Assembly: GCA_032718475.1 (NCBI GenBank)
Contig: JAUCBJ010006737.1
Coordinates: forward strand, 1-41,272
DNA length: 41,272 nucleotides
Reading direction: 5' to 3'
From: Nemertoderma westbladi
Taxonomy: Eukaryota > Xenacoelomorpha > Nemertodermatida > Nemertodermatidae
Below the pieces are notes generated by a model. It made no database searches. It had not been told where the DNA came from and saw nothing but the letters and a program-made list of their open reading frames with translations. Position numbers and translations under genes: made by a program. Below, in pieces: positions 1 to 10,029 of this stretch (position 1 is the stretch's first letter; the number at the start of each line of letters is the position of its first letter).

Positions 1-1146
1 GTTGTAGTGCTGAAAAGTATGGCCTATTAGCAACCCAACGTGGGGTATGTAAAATAATACCGAGTCTGATAATTATGATTTAAATTGCACTATATATACA
101 TTTCGGTAAAAAGCAGTGTTGCCATACCTCGCTAGGTGGCGTAATATAAAGGAAATTAACAAGGCCAACAATGTAAACAAATTTGGTATAGAGTATAAGG
201 GATACGGGCATTTATACCGCTCCCAGTTGTTATTTAGGCTATAATGCACTCGGACTAATAAATATTTCCCTAAATAACAACTCAAGAAAAAATGCACGCT
301 CTATATGTTTGTTCAACCATCATAATATATATATATATATAAAATAGAGACATAGTCATGACGTACATCAGTTAGAAGAAAAAATATAAACTTATACATT
401 TTCAAAAAATATGTGGTATATAACTAATACAAATCTACTATCTATCAACATCTCGATTCACTAACAATTTTACGTACCTTACTTATACTTTCCATCGATT
501 TATAGATAAGAGTTCAAATTATTTGGTTACTTGAAATACGTATAACATCTGTTCTTAATTGCGATTTAAATTAATCTCCTAAACATATCTTAATCAATTA
601 TTATGCATTAAAATAAATCAGCACATTACCAATAATCAATATAGAGATAGATAGCTGGGGATATTCCAAAAAATGAAAAATTATATCCACAGAAAAAAAA
701 CACGACATAATACGTCACGATACTTAGAAATGCCATCAAACCACAATTACAAACACATTGTGTACAACAATAAAATAAAGAGTCATTGATCTTTTACTAA
801 ACACCTTTCTAAACGTAATAAATTATTAAACGTTTATATCAGTAGAACTCTCTGAACTAAATATACTTCATATTCTCTCACAACTTATAAAAAGTCATGC
901 AGTAAAGGGTTAGGTGGTAAAAATTATCACAAATATGGCCTTGCTATTGCAAAAAGTTTCTTATGCGAGACATCCTAGCTAATTACTCAATATAAATAGA
1001 CTTAGATTCAAAGAGAAATTCCTCATCTACATAAAACAAACGATACCGACGCAATCTTTATTAACCTCAATACCTGAAAAACAATCAATGTTCACCAAAG
1101 TAACCCAAGAGATATTCCAAACAAATAAACCTGTGTGTGATTTGAC
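1..1146. other. AT-rich non-coding stretch
   Basis: No supported gene. It contains a short (AT)n run near 327-342. At 199-219 it has a 21-bp sequence that recurs at 3417-3437, where the BEL-A integrase fragment begins. The motif TACCGCTCCC at 213-222 recurs near 2255, and a variant near 2392, which hints at one decayed repeat or LTR spread over 1-2636. The only open frame here (73-297, minus) is AT-rich, has no recognisable domain and is probably chance. Confidence 0.6.
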
Positions 1147-1670
1147 ATGGCGAGGGAACAACCAGACATCGCGTGGGAACAACCAGACATCGCGTGGGAA
1201 CAACCAGACATCGCATGGGAACAACCAGACATCGCGTGGGAACAACCAGACGTCGCGTGGGAACAACCAGACATCGCGTGGGAACAACCAGACATCGCGT
1301 GGGAACAACCAGACATCGCATGGGAACAACCAGACATCGCGTGGGAACAACCAGACGTCGCGTGGGAACAACCAGACATCGCGTGGGAACAACCAGACGT
1401 CGCGTGGGAACAACCAGACATCGCGTGGGAACAACCAGACGTCGCGTGGGAACAACCAGACATCGCGTGGGAACAACCAGACATTGCGTGGGAACAACCA
1501 GACATCCGGTATGTATCGAGGGAACAACCAGACGTCGCGTGGGAACAACCAGACGTCCCGTACGTATCGAGGGAACAACAAGACATCATGAATGTGGCGA
1601 GGGAACTTAACCACATCACGAATGTGGTGAGAAAACAACCAAACATGTCAAGGGAACAGCCAGACGTCCC
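1147..1670. repeat. 21-bp minisatellite, about 19 regular plus 4 degenerate units, open in six frames
   Basis: The unit starts GCGTGGGAACAACC and ends AGACATC (21 bp). About 19 copies run from 1147 to roughly 1510. A degenerating tail to about 1670 uses 30-bp spacing with the inserted motif TATCGAGGG. Because 21 is a multiple of 3 and the unit lacks stops, all six frames stay open. The plus frame starting ATG at 1147 reads (W/R)EQPD(I/V)A repeats and continues to 1794. In that frame GCG/GCA and ATC/ATT variants are synonymous and ATC/GTC gives Ile/Val. That is compatible with coding but not proof. No flanking exon, domain or promoter was recognised, so a non-coding minisatellite is the default reading. 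Confidence 0.9.
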
Positions 1671-2636
1671 GTCCCGTATTAAATCCCATTATCACCACTG
1701 TTGGTATAAGTTTCTTCTCCAGATCTCAGATTATATTCAATATCTGGAACTTAAAATCTTTGGGGTTAGCATAGTTAGTATTCGCCGCTTTTAAGGGTTC
1801 AGCCGGATCACATTATGCGTCCCCGATTAAACCAATAAAAGTCCCTAAACCGGCATTCGCTACAGTAAACATTCGGAGATAGAAGTATGTTATCGACCTG
1901 AAGTTATAATGGGTGATATCGTTCTGTTAAAGAGTAATTTATAATATGGTTTTTGCCCATCAGAACATTAATGTGTAACATCCCCTTTTTACCGCAGGAA
2001 AATATATATCCGTTCAAATAATGATAGAAAATAAATATATATTAATGTTCTGTAGAGCGTTAGATAGATTTCAGTAATAATCCATACATACAGATCTGGG
2101 CTCACCCTGTTGCAGTTAATTTTCAATTAGGGCCTATTTTTTATTAATTTTCTTAATGTATATATATTTAATTTGTACTCATTCTTTTAAGAGCCTATAC
2201 TTATAGACCCCTTTCAACTAAAAAACACCGATCTAATCGTCGACTATGGTAATTACCGCTCCCATGCTCATATATTCCTCTCTCATTCAATTCACATAAA
2301 TTGAACAATGTAAATCACGTTTCATATATATACACGAATTAAGATTCATTCATCCAGTTTACAAAACAAACTATAAAAATGATAGTAATTCCCGCTCCCA
2401 AATCTATTCAGCGTCAACTCCTATTAAATAAACAATAGATATAACATCGCAGAAAAAATCTATAATACATTTTAAATTATTTTCATTTCCTGTGAAGAAA
2501 ATAAGTAAATAATGGTTAAAAAAATATACAAATTATGTTGGCGATAAATGCCAGGTTATCTGTCCTGAAAATTAAGTAAATATATAATCATATATACATT
2601 ATTGATATCGTAAGCTGAAAGATTTTAAATATAATA
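1671..2636. other. AT-rich non-coding stretch downstream of BEL-A integrase
   Basis: No gene is seen. On the minus strand this region lies just 3' of the BEL-A integrase, where a BEL/Pao 3' untranslated region and LTR would be expected. No LTR ends could be delimited. CCGCTCCC-type motifs near 2257 and 2393 match one at 215. Confidence 0.5.
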
Positions 2637-3437
2637 TCATTTAATAGGGTGTTGGAGAACCTGGGGTGGACATTGCTGACCATAATTCCCCGTCTGCTCT
2701 CTAGGTATTTCCAACAAACACAGGCGTTGAATCGATCGGGTCAGTACTTTCCCTTTTAGTGTCTTCACATCTACTGATCTTACGAGGCTATCTGGGCTAC
2801 GGTACACACGGGTGACTCTGCCAGTCAGCCAGTATTTACGTGGGTAACCCTCGTCTACAATAAGGACGTAGTCATCTTCTGCTACATTACGGCTATCACT
2901 GAACCACTTAGTTCTTAATGTTTTAGAAGGTATGTACTGTTCTATAAAGTATCTACGAAATGAATCAGCTAATTTCTGAGTCAAATGCCATTGCTGTTTA
3001 TGATAATCGTCTGCTTCTTTGACGATTGATACTGGTACCATTACAGCTGGCCTTTGCATCAGAAAATGAGCTGGTGTTAGTACACCCATGGAATGAGGAT
3101 CTGAACTTATTGGAGTAAGTGGTCTACTGTTAGTTATACATTCTACTTCCATCAATAGAGTTCGTAAAACTTCTTCAGACACATAAACTTTCGCTGGTAA
3201 AACACTCAATAAGGCTGTTTTTGTGCTACGTATAAGTCGTTCGTAAGCACCTCCATACCAGGGACTCTCAGGCGGGTTATGATCAAATTCTACTTTGTTT
3301 ACTTGTAAACAATGATCAACTTGAGTTTGATTCCAATCAGTTATAGATTTCTTCAGCAACTTCGACGCTCCAATGAAGTTAGTTCCTTGGTCGGATCGTA
3401 ACCCTTTGCTTGCCTTAAGGGATACGGGCATTTATAA
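2637..3437 (-). pseudogene. BEL/Pao retrotransposon integrase C-terminal fragment (BEL-A)
   Basis: A 264-codon open frame (ATG at 3431) matches the second half of a BEL/Pao integrase followed by the C-terminal DUF5641-type domain. Visible features are RSDQGTNFIGA (catalytic Asp, residue 14), then PWYGGAYERLIR (catalytic Glu, residue 64), then the family block NSRPLTPISSDP...LTPAHFL (about residues 96-124). The tail from about residue 160 contains WFSDSRNVAEDDYVLI and GRVTRVYRSPDSLVRSVDVKT. The integrase would insert element cDNA into the genome. The first catalytic Asp, the zinc-binding domain and all of gag-RT are missing, because the fragment starts at a junction with gypsy-type sequence at 3437/3438. 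The ATG lies in a 21-bp sequence also found at 199-219, so the start is a junction artefact and not a native start. The frame itself is clean, so the fragment is fairly young. Confidence 0.88.
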
Positions 3438-3870
3438 CGAAGTTGGGGACACCCCCGTTTTGCTGAGGAGGCTTTTGAGGGCCTTTACGGTGGCCTCAGC
3501 GTGACTATTACCCTGTGGGTATTCTTCAGAAGAGGTAACCGGTGTAACGCCCCACTCACTTAGGAAGTCGGTAGTTGTGGCTGCTGTGAGTAGTGTCCAG
3601 CCATCTAAATGGAGGTGGGTGGGGATTCCATAATGAGTAAACCACTGGCGTAGAGCGTTGGTGGTTTAGATCGCGTTTGGATGACCCGGGAAAGTGTATA
3701 GCTACGGCCAGCCGCTGTAACGTTCTGCCATAGCGAGGAAGTGGTGCCATTGAGGGAGAAAAAGTCCCCCGAGACGTCTTCGAACACGCGGCTGTGTGGG
3801 GGATCCTCCAGGAATGTTTCTTTGGATGGAGTCGCCCGATGACGCAAACAGGATGGACGGCTCACCACTG
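3438..3870 (-). pseudogene. Ty3/gypsy-type integrase fragment, frameshifted
   Basis: Three minus-strand frames together give a gypsy-type integrase core. Frame one (3605-3868) reads PSKETFLEDPPHSRVFEDVSGDFFSLNG. Frame two continues HFLAMAERYSGWP and FPGSS. A third frame, 3659 down to 3438, reads FTHYGIPTHLHLDGW, then SEWGV, then EEYPQGNSHAEATVKALK. These match the gypsy layout (Asp in the D-x-F block, H-x-G-x-P...DGG, then the catalytic Glu of the NSHAEATVKALK block). At least two frameshifts break the gene and the expected DGG has become DGW. The fragment is sandwiched between two BEL/Pao pieces. Its C-terminus stops at the 3437/3438 junction and its N-terminus merges into BEL-B sequence around 3870-3960. 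Family assignment rests on motif recognition only. Confidence 0.7.
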
Positions 3871-3959
3871 CTGCTGGGGAGACTGTTGATGACTTTCCTA
3901 CATTGTTGTAGTAGAGACACTAGGTTCGGCAAATGCTCTCGAGAAAGACGTCCCAAAAC

Positions 3960-4510
3960 GACATGATCTTGGGGTTAGGGGTTCGATATCGGTAGGGTCA
4001 TCTCGAATCAGGACAATTGTTGATTGTGCGATTGTTGAGCATCACCGTGATTTCACAGAATGTTGTGCGTAACGTATCATGTGTTACTCGTGTGTCTCCC
4101 AACGCAATCCTCATGAATCTTTTGACCATGTCGATTAGTTTCTCCCAAATTCCGCTGGTATGGGGTGCCTTTGGAGTTTGGAAATGCCATTCTATTTGGT
4201 GTTCATTCCACTTTTAGTGGTTTCATCAGGGAAGGTTTCTCGCAACTGCCTCTCTCCTCCAATGAAGTTCATGCTGTTATCCGAATATATGTGAAGGCAT
4301 GATCCGTTCCCGGTGATGAATTGTCGCAGCGCATTAAATATGCGTGTTAGGAGAGGTTTACAACAATGTCCAGTTATATAGATCTGGATCTCATGCAGGT
4401 AAATATGATCCCCCAATGTTTAATATTGGAACGCCTCTCGATCACAGTGAAGGATCCAAAGCAGTCCAATCCTGCGATGTAAAACGGAGGCAGATTGGGA
4501 GTGAGTCAGT
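3960..4510 (-). pseudogene. BEL-B integrase catalytic core, frameshifted
   Basis: Minus-strand frames together read GLDCFGSFTVIERRSNIKHW and GIIFTCMRS (about 4380-4480), then IYSDNSMNFIGGERQLRE (4192-4416). Next come WHFQTPKAPHTSGIWEKLID, VKRFMRIALGDTRVTHDTLR and CEITVMLNNR down to about 4000. These are the characteristic BEL/Pao integrase blocks: the G(V/L)D(Y/C)FGP block, the second catalytic Asp in SDN, and the catalytic Glu in GIWEKL. A stop and several frameshifts separate them. The usual PLTPN motif has decayed near 3970-4030, and the sequence then merges into gypsy-like fragment DNA. Confidence 0.8.
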
Positions 4511-4576
4511 GGGTTATTTCTGCCATTCACTGAGTGGCTGTAGAGGCCAGATATCTTTGGCAGTGGAAGCAACATG

Positions 4577-4771
4577 TTAATATCTTCCAGATGAGAGGTT
4601 GAATACACTAGATCGAATACTTCTGCTGGATTTGATATTCATGATGATCCAGTTTTGTCGCGCATGTAGATTCTTCTCGTGGCATTGTTGTACCAGGAGC
4701 TTGGCTAAATGGGATCCACCATGGATAATCGCGGGGTACTTGATATCATATTCCGTTGGTGCATTTGCCAT
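4577..4771 (-). pseudogene. BEL-B integrase H2C2 zinc-binding region
   Basis: The frame includes YPAIIHGGSHLAKLLVQQCH followed by EKNLHAR. This is the typical BEL/Pao integrase zinc-binding start (hydrophobic-P-I-I...H-x-A-x-L-(I/L)...H....H), which precedes the catalytic core. The following Cys pair is not intact in this frame. It sits correctly between the RT/RNase H linker (4894-5127) and the integrase core (3960-4510). Confidence 0.72.
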
Positions 4772-5428
4772 GAGGGGCGGGTGTCCATCCAGATCAAGTT
4801 ATCCCTTCCCATAACCGGTTTGAGTTGGTAGATGGTGCCGTCAGGTTTAATTGTATGTCCCTTTTCCAACTGTTTCCATTCATACAGAAAGTATTATCTT
4901 TGTGTATAGCAAACTCTACATTGTTTGGCGAGCTGGGCTTCCACCGCATTAAGTTTGACAGTCGGGAAGTGTAATTTCCATCTCATTCGGAGTACCAGAA
5001 TGTAGTTGGTGAGCTGCTTCATTAAAGAACTTCGGACGATTAATCGGTGAATCCCAGTATCATTTGGGATAGGGTATGTGCCTGTAGTTGTATAGAGCAA
5101 GTTTGAATCCTTTTCAGGCTCAGACAAGCAGCTATAGACCTATAATGCATCGGATGTCGTATAGAAAAAAGTTTGAATCCTTTTCAGGCTCGCACAAGCA
5201 GTGATAGATATCCCCCCTTATCTTGGCACCTTTAACTTTCTGGAGTTCTTTATTGTCCTCCGAGTACTTATACCTCCGAGTAGCTATAGACATCCCTTAT
5301 CTTGGCAGCTTTAACTTTCCAGAATTCTTTATCGTCCTCCGATGTCCCACATCGTGTTGAACTTTACATATTGTTGAACATTTTCATTAAGTTCAATTTC
5401 TCCAGGTTCTTTACCAAATTTCCCACTT
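4772..5428 (-). pseudogene. BEL-B RNase H/integrase linker, heavily decayed, with local duplications
   Basis: One fragment (4894-5127) contains RMRWKLHFPTVKLNAVEAQLAKQCR, plausible for the region before the BEL integrase (leucine-rich segment before the zinc-binding domain). No RNase H catalytic motif can be read. The segment 5100-5345 holds two local tandem duplications. One has a ~71-bp period (TTTGAATCCTTTTCAGGCTC at about 5101 and again near 5170). The other has a ~78-bp period (TATCTTGGC...TTTAACTTTC at about 5219 and 5297). These destroy any frame. Confidence 0.5.
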
Positions 5429-6304
5429 CTACTGCATCACCAGGGGTAACTCCTGGTCCCAACCGAGTCCGCTAATCCGCATTTCCTTAATTAGATTCAT
5501 CCTGGTAAACGTGACAGGTGAAATGAAGTTAAGTGGATCGAAAATGGAGCTTTTGATTGGGAGACATCCCCTTTTCGTAAATGGTCGATCAACCGGAGTA
5601 TATTTGAAAAGGAAAGTATCATCTTTAATGTCCCATTCGATTCCTAGGACTCGATGTGCAGTTTCATTGGAATATATTTTCTCGTGATGGAGTTGTATTC
5701 CTTCTGGCAACCTCCATATGAGTTCTTCATTCAGCGACCTGAACTTTACTAAGGGAAATGCACCTTTGCCTAAACATTCTGCCATTCCCATTGCTAGGTC
5801 GTATGGGTCATCGATGGTTTTGGCACCCGCACATCCATCATTCACATAAAAAGACCGCTGTATGTTACTGATTACTTCGGGAGTATATTCATCTTCTAAC
5901 ATGTTTGTTGTCTTCTTGATCATATCACTACACACCATGGGAGAATCCTTTGCCTCGAATATGCGAACTACCATTCTGATAATATCGATGTCATCCATTT
6001 GAAGATGGTTGATTTCGGGTATGATGAGTTCCTTGTTGGTCCATAGGATTCTTTGGCTGTCCGAATCTCATGGCAACATCCAAACTTGATGAAACATAGC
6101 CTTTATGTCGCAAGTGACGGTGATGCTGTTTTCCCGGAACCTTAGGAGTATGCCGACTAAGGTGCTATAGATGTTGGGTCCGGTGTACAACTGGCTGTTG
6201 AGGGATTTCCCTTGGAATGTTGCTGTAGCGTCATTAACTACCCGCATCTTGCCGCCTTTACGTTTTTCAATTATGTAGTAAGTCGGTAAGTAGTATGTCA
6301 ACAT
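5429..6304 (-). pseudogene. BEL-B reverse transcriptase, two frames, mutated YVDD box
   Basis: The N-terminal part (6068-6304) reads TYYIIEKRKGGKMRVVNDAT and TFQGKSLNSQLYTGPNIYST, followed by TVTCDIKAMFHQVWMLP. That is the BEL/Pao RT fingers and motif A, with its Asp in CDIKAMFHQV. After a frame break at about 6000-6067, the second frame (5429-5998) gives motif C as RSFYVND, then LGIEWDIKDDTFLFKY and RGCLPIKSSIFDPLNFISPV, the usual thumb block of this family. The enzyme would copy element RNA into cDNA in the particle. Family members have YVDD, so the change to YVND removes one catalytic aspartate in addition to the frameshift. This copy cannot make active RT. Confidence 0.9.
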
Positions 6305-6373
6305 TCTGGATGAACCCTCATCATCTGGAACGGATACCGACCTGCATCTGGATAAGCGGGGCGAACCGCCCGA

Positions 6374-6700
6374 TTATCGGAACCACATGCATAAGTTGTC
6401 ATGGACTAGTGCATTGTTGATGGTTAGTTTTACATCCTCGTGTCCCCTCATTACTCCTCCAATTTGCAACTCGACCTCTCCGGATTCTACATATTTATGG
6501 TCTGTAACCATCTGTATAGGTCTCCGATATTGTTCATACTCCAGCCCCAGCCACTGGGAGAACTCTTTATCAATTGGAGTCCCATCCAATCTGTTGTCTA
6601 GGAACACAAAGGGAACACTTCAGGAATTTATTTACCCCTTGTTCTCATACAGGAATTACCTTTGGGATTACAGCATACCCTCGATGAATCAGGTTAACGT
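6374..6700 (-). pseudogene. BEL-B aspartic protease (DUF1758-like), degenerate
   Basis: The frame 6374-6607 begins FLDNRLDGTPIDKEFSQWLG and continues with VELQIGGVMRGHEDVKL. By position (between zinc knuckles and RT) and pattern (LLDxG-like start, then a small hydrophobic strand and a flap-like segment) it corresponds to the BEL/Pao gag-pol protease. The D-(S/T)-G active-site triad is not intact, since LLDTGS-like residues have become FLDNRLDG. The call relies mostly on synteny. Confidence 0.6.
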
Positions 6701-7003
6701 TTGAGATATTCATCGTATCTCTCCTCAGTTGGAATCTGGGTTTTCGACCCTCCCTGTTCTTTCTGAACTATAAAATGGTTTGCCAGTTTTTGTGTTGCAT
6801 GCGTCTCTTGTGTAGCGCATTTCCGTCCTGAATGGTTGTGTGGAGATGGCGAAATTTGTGGGTATGTATAGTAGCGTATTATGTCGGTTGTTGCTACATA
6901 CGGTGCAACATGCTTTCTTATCACAATCCCTCACATAATGTCCGATGCTGAGACATTTGAAGCAGCCTTGATCTTTCATTATTGCCTCAAAATGGGGCAC
7001 CAT
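6694..7003 (-). pseudogene. BEL-B gag nucleocapsid zinc knuckles
   Basis: The frame 6725-7003 contains CFKCLSIGHYVRDCDKK, a CX2CX4HX4C-type knuckle, directly followed by CCTVCSNNRHNTLLY. That is the second, BEL/Pao-specific knuckle, normally CxxCxxxHHTLLH; here one His has become Arg-His and the last His is Tyr. These knuckles bind the element's RNA. An overlapping minus frame (6694-6924) continues the decayed linker towards the protease. Confidence 0.85.
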
Positions 7004-7123
7004 CTCCGTATATTTAAACTTCTGGCAGAACTCGATGGTGTGTTTCTCCCCGCAGAAGATGCATATGAGTGGATCATATGTTATGTCTCGCTTGGGCGCC
7101 CAATTGGCAAAGAATCTGGCCCA

Positions 7124-7870
7124 TTATTCTGCTGTATCGACCTCATCTTCCCCTTCTTCGTCGCCATCTTTGGCCCCGTATACCACCATAGTACTAATGG
7201 GTTCACAGAATCTGGGTTTGAGTATGGGAATCCAGGAACGGGTCATCGTCTCAACTCCCCCATCCAGCTTCACCAGACTCTGTTTAGAAAACATAGAGTG
7301 ATTCATCGCTTCGGAGACGTCATCGAGGAATCTAGACATTTCCAGATATGTGGGATCGTATTCCGGATGACGCTGGTGTAAATCAATGTATTTGTAGGCC
7401 CATTTGGTCTGCAACCATCCAGGAAAGTTTCGAGCAATCTGTTGGAGGTTTAATATGTTGTTGACTGGATCCCCCTTTTGTAAAGGTTTCAAACTGTAAT
7501 ATGCCTCCTTCATTGAGTCCAAAAACTCTTGAATATTTTGGGGGTCTCAAAGTGAACCTGCATCTTGTACTAGTATCTCGAGAGTTTTTTTGACGTGTCC
7601 CATGCATCCTGGTATGCGTTGTCATTTATCTCCAACATATTGGGATAAATAAATAATAATAAATAATAAAAATTTTGTCCGTCTCTTATTTCGGTGGATT
7701 TGGGCATAAAACTGCTTTTTGAAGCTGATAAAGACCATATGATCGCCATTAAAACTTCGTATTTCCATTTTGGGCATCGAAAGGCGATTTTCCAGCACTC
7801 GAATTGATATGTATTTGCTTTTGGAATTGAGGTATCATGTGCGCAACCAATGTAGGAGGGATCCAATGGG
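7124..7870 (-). pseudogene. BEL-B gag core (DUF1759-type), frameshifted
   Basis: One minus frame near 7700-7800 reads MPKMEIRSFNGDHMVFISFK and then FYAQIHRN, the DUF1759 signature (L-P-K-hydrophobic...F-x-G-D...F...F...H-x-N). Frame 7124-7522 continues YSLKPLQKGDPVNNILNLQQ, ARNFPGWLQTKWAYKYID and PTYLEMSRFLDDVSEAMN, the following helical gag region. At least two frameshifts lie between. The protein would form the capsid of the element's particle. Confidence 0.75.
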
Positions 7871-7892
7871 ATTCCAGGGTGTCGTAGGTTCT

Positions 7893-8260
7893 TCAGACGT
7901 GGTTGTGGGTGTGTTGAAGTCCAGGGACCAGGTGGAACTCCGTCAGTCGAATCCTTTTCAGGCTCGCCCTCGCCGCAATTTGCCTATAAATCGGATCTAC
8001 TTCAACTTCCAAATACCTCTTGTAACCATATTGCGCGTTACGACCAGGGAAGTACATAGCAATCCCCTCCGAAACCTTTTCAGGCTCGTATCGGGCACTT
8101 TGACATACCTGGGCATCATCCAATAGTTCTCAAGAAGGTATCCTGTGATAAGCATTCTGACCGGGAAGATGCATAGCAATCCCCTCAGACACCTTTTCAG
8201 GCTCGTATTGGGCACTATGACTTCCCTGGTCCACTTATAGTATGAACTCTGGAGCCGTGC
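7893..8260 (-). repeat. BEL-B gag internal duplications encoding YEPEKVSEGIAM-type repeats
   Basis: The plus-strand motif CCTTTTCAGGCTCG occurs at about 7941, 8079 and 8186, and in the linker near 5107 and 5176. The last two of the gag copies sit in a ~107-bp direct duplication (CATAGCAATCCCCTC...TTTTCAGGCTCGTAT...GGGCACT). On the minus strand they encode YEPEKVSEGIAM followed by a PG(R/Q)NA-like tail; the 7941 copy encodes EPEKDST. The repeats fall between the coiled-coil N-terminus and the DUF1759 core, where BEL gags vary in length. Confidence 0.7.
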
Positions 8261-8524
8261 GAGAGAGTCTGTGGGTTTTAAGGACAGGTTGGAGGGGAGC
8301 AAGTTCCTCGATGGGAAGGGTTTTCTACAATTCGGGAATGGGGATTGGTTCATACTCCCGTTTGATCCCTTTCTCCCTATCCTCCTCAATTAGAAGATCT
8401 CACTCGATTAGAGCAGTTTCATACTTGGCTACTTTGGTGACACCTATACTTTTATTTTACATCAGCACCTTTTCGGCATTTATCTCTCGAGCTCTTCGTT
8501 CTGCCTCCCATATCTGTACCTTTT

Positions 8525-9085
8525 TTACTTTATCGAGTTTTGTTTTATGTTTCTCGATTTCGAGTTGAGTTTCTCTTTCCCTTTCCTCAATTTTGAGTTG
8601 AGTTTCACTTTACATTTATCATATTCTAAGTGAGTTTCTCTTTCTCTTTCTCTTTTCTCGATTTCGAGTTGAGTTTCTCTAACTCGCTCCTCGATGTTGA
8701 TCACCTGATGCTGGTAGATCATTTGTGCCAGTTTATCTCGTATCTCGATGCAGTTGTAACTGCACATAATAATTCGCACTTTTACTGCTCGGGCTCGTTG
8801 TTCTTGCACATGATCCTGAAGCCTGTTCCTCTGGGAGTTTGTGGATGTTGTACTCTGGAAGCTGAACTCCAATTGTCGAGTGGATGGCGCGGTTTTCCTT
8901 ATAGTCGACCATCTCGTAGCAGCAGTGGAAACAGACTCCGCTCCACTCTCGCATCTACGATTCGATTGTTCCTTGTATTTCCTGACGAGTTGGATGATCC
9001 TGGAGTATTGATTCTGAAACACATTGAGGTGTCGCAGGTGTTCCTCGAATTTGGGTTTGTTTTCGCTATCATCCATAGGGACCAT
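8525..9085 (-). pseudogene. BEL-B gag N-terminal coiled-coil segment
   Basis: The 186-codon frame is charged and helical. From about residue 120 it reads RDKLAQMIYQHQVINIEERV followed by many E/K/R-rich heptads (RETQLEIEKRERERETHLEY, KCKVKLNSKLRKGKEKLNSK). BEL/Pao gag proteins commonly begin with such a coiled coil before DUF1759. Locally repeated plus-strand sequence (TCTCGATTTCGAGTTGAGTTTC at about 8550 and 8650, less exact between) shows the coil grew by short duplications. The frame ends near 8525 and continuation requires frameshifts. The true gag start is not identifiable. Confidence 0.65.
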
Positions 9086-9165
9086 GCGGTTGTATTCGCT
9101 GATAGATAGTTCCTAGTTCCAGATAGCACCCTGAACCTTTCAGAATTGTTGATGAATTTCATCAA

Positions 9166-10029
9166 TGGAGGAAATTGATCGTTTTAACAGAGTTTTGATA
9201 CGGGTATTGGCCCAGATAACGAGCCCTTTTAGAGTTCCGAGTTTGCGGGCAAGATCCTGTCATGTGAAGTTCCTTATCCGTTTCGGAGTAAGTTCGGCAA
9301 TCCTTTCCGCTCGTCGTTGGTGGTTCAGTATCCATCTATTTGGTAGCTGCTCATATCGCGACGTAAGCAATGGCGTATAACAGCTCCTCGTAGGTCTCAT
9401 ATTGGGATCAATTCACCCGAACAGCGATCCCGAATATTCCTAGGTTGGTTCCCTGTACTTCAACTTCAATAACTTAGAGTCTGTAATATAAATCAAGTTT
9501 ATAGTTTTGAACACACCTTTACCATTTAGGATTTCTCACCAGATTTCCTGTGTTTACGTGTACTGGTGTACCACGTAAGTAGAGTGTTTTAAGAATTCGT
9601 CGCAGGGCGAAGCTCCATTGGGAAGTTGCCTTGGTTGAAATTCTGCAGGTTTATCAGAATTTTGCATCTGCAGATTCCACCTCTAATATTTGGAATTTTG
9701 TTGCCGTTACTTCAAATGCCGATGTAAGTTTGAGAGGTTTGTGGATCTCAACAAGACTGGATATTGGATCAGGGAGCTGTTGCATAATGCAGGCAAAATT
9801 GATAAATAACGAGTTGGGTTGAATTATCAATTTTATTCTAACTGATCTAGTTCTTTTACCGATTTTAACACTGATTCTAAATATAATATGGGACTCCCCA
9901 ATACGCCAATATAAATATAATAATACATAATATAATAGATGAGTTTTATAATAAGCCTATAGTACAATTTATTTAGTCTGAATAATTATTTAGATGTTAA
10001 CACAGTAATATACCCCCGGAAACATAAAA
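9166..10029. other. Non-coding gap between BEL-B and LINE-A
   Basis: No gene is recognised. Part of this stretch should be the 5' leader and LTR of BEL-B (minus strand), but no LTR termini, primer-binding site or flanking duplication were found. 9840-10010 is very AT-rich. Confidence 0.5.

Larger units (their letters stand above)
3900..9165 (-). mobile_element. Degenerate BEL/Pao LTR retrotransposon (BEL-B), minus strand
   Basis: Reading the minus strand from about 9165 down to 3900 gives the BEL/Pao order: coiled-coil gag N-terminus, DUF1759-type gag, paired zinc knuckles, DUF1758-type protease, reverse transcriptase, linker, H2C2 zinc-binding and integrase core. Every module is interrupted by stops or frameshifts, so the element is dead. 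No LTRs, primer-binding site or target-site duplication could be found. It differs in sequence from the BEL-A piece at 2637-3437, so at least two BEL insertions are present. Confidence 0.85.

Noticed and set aside
73-297. Short open frame on the minus strand as a gene
   Set aside because: Low-complexity AT-rich translation without domain; typical chance frame.
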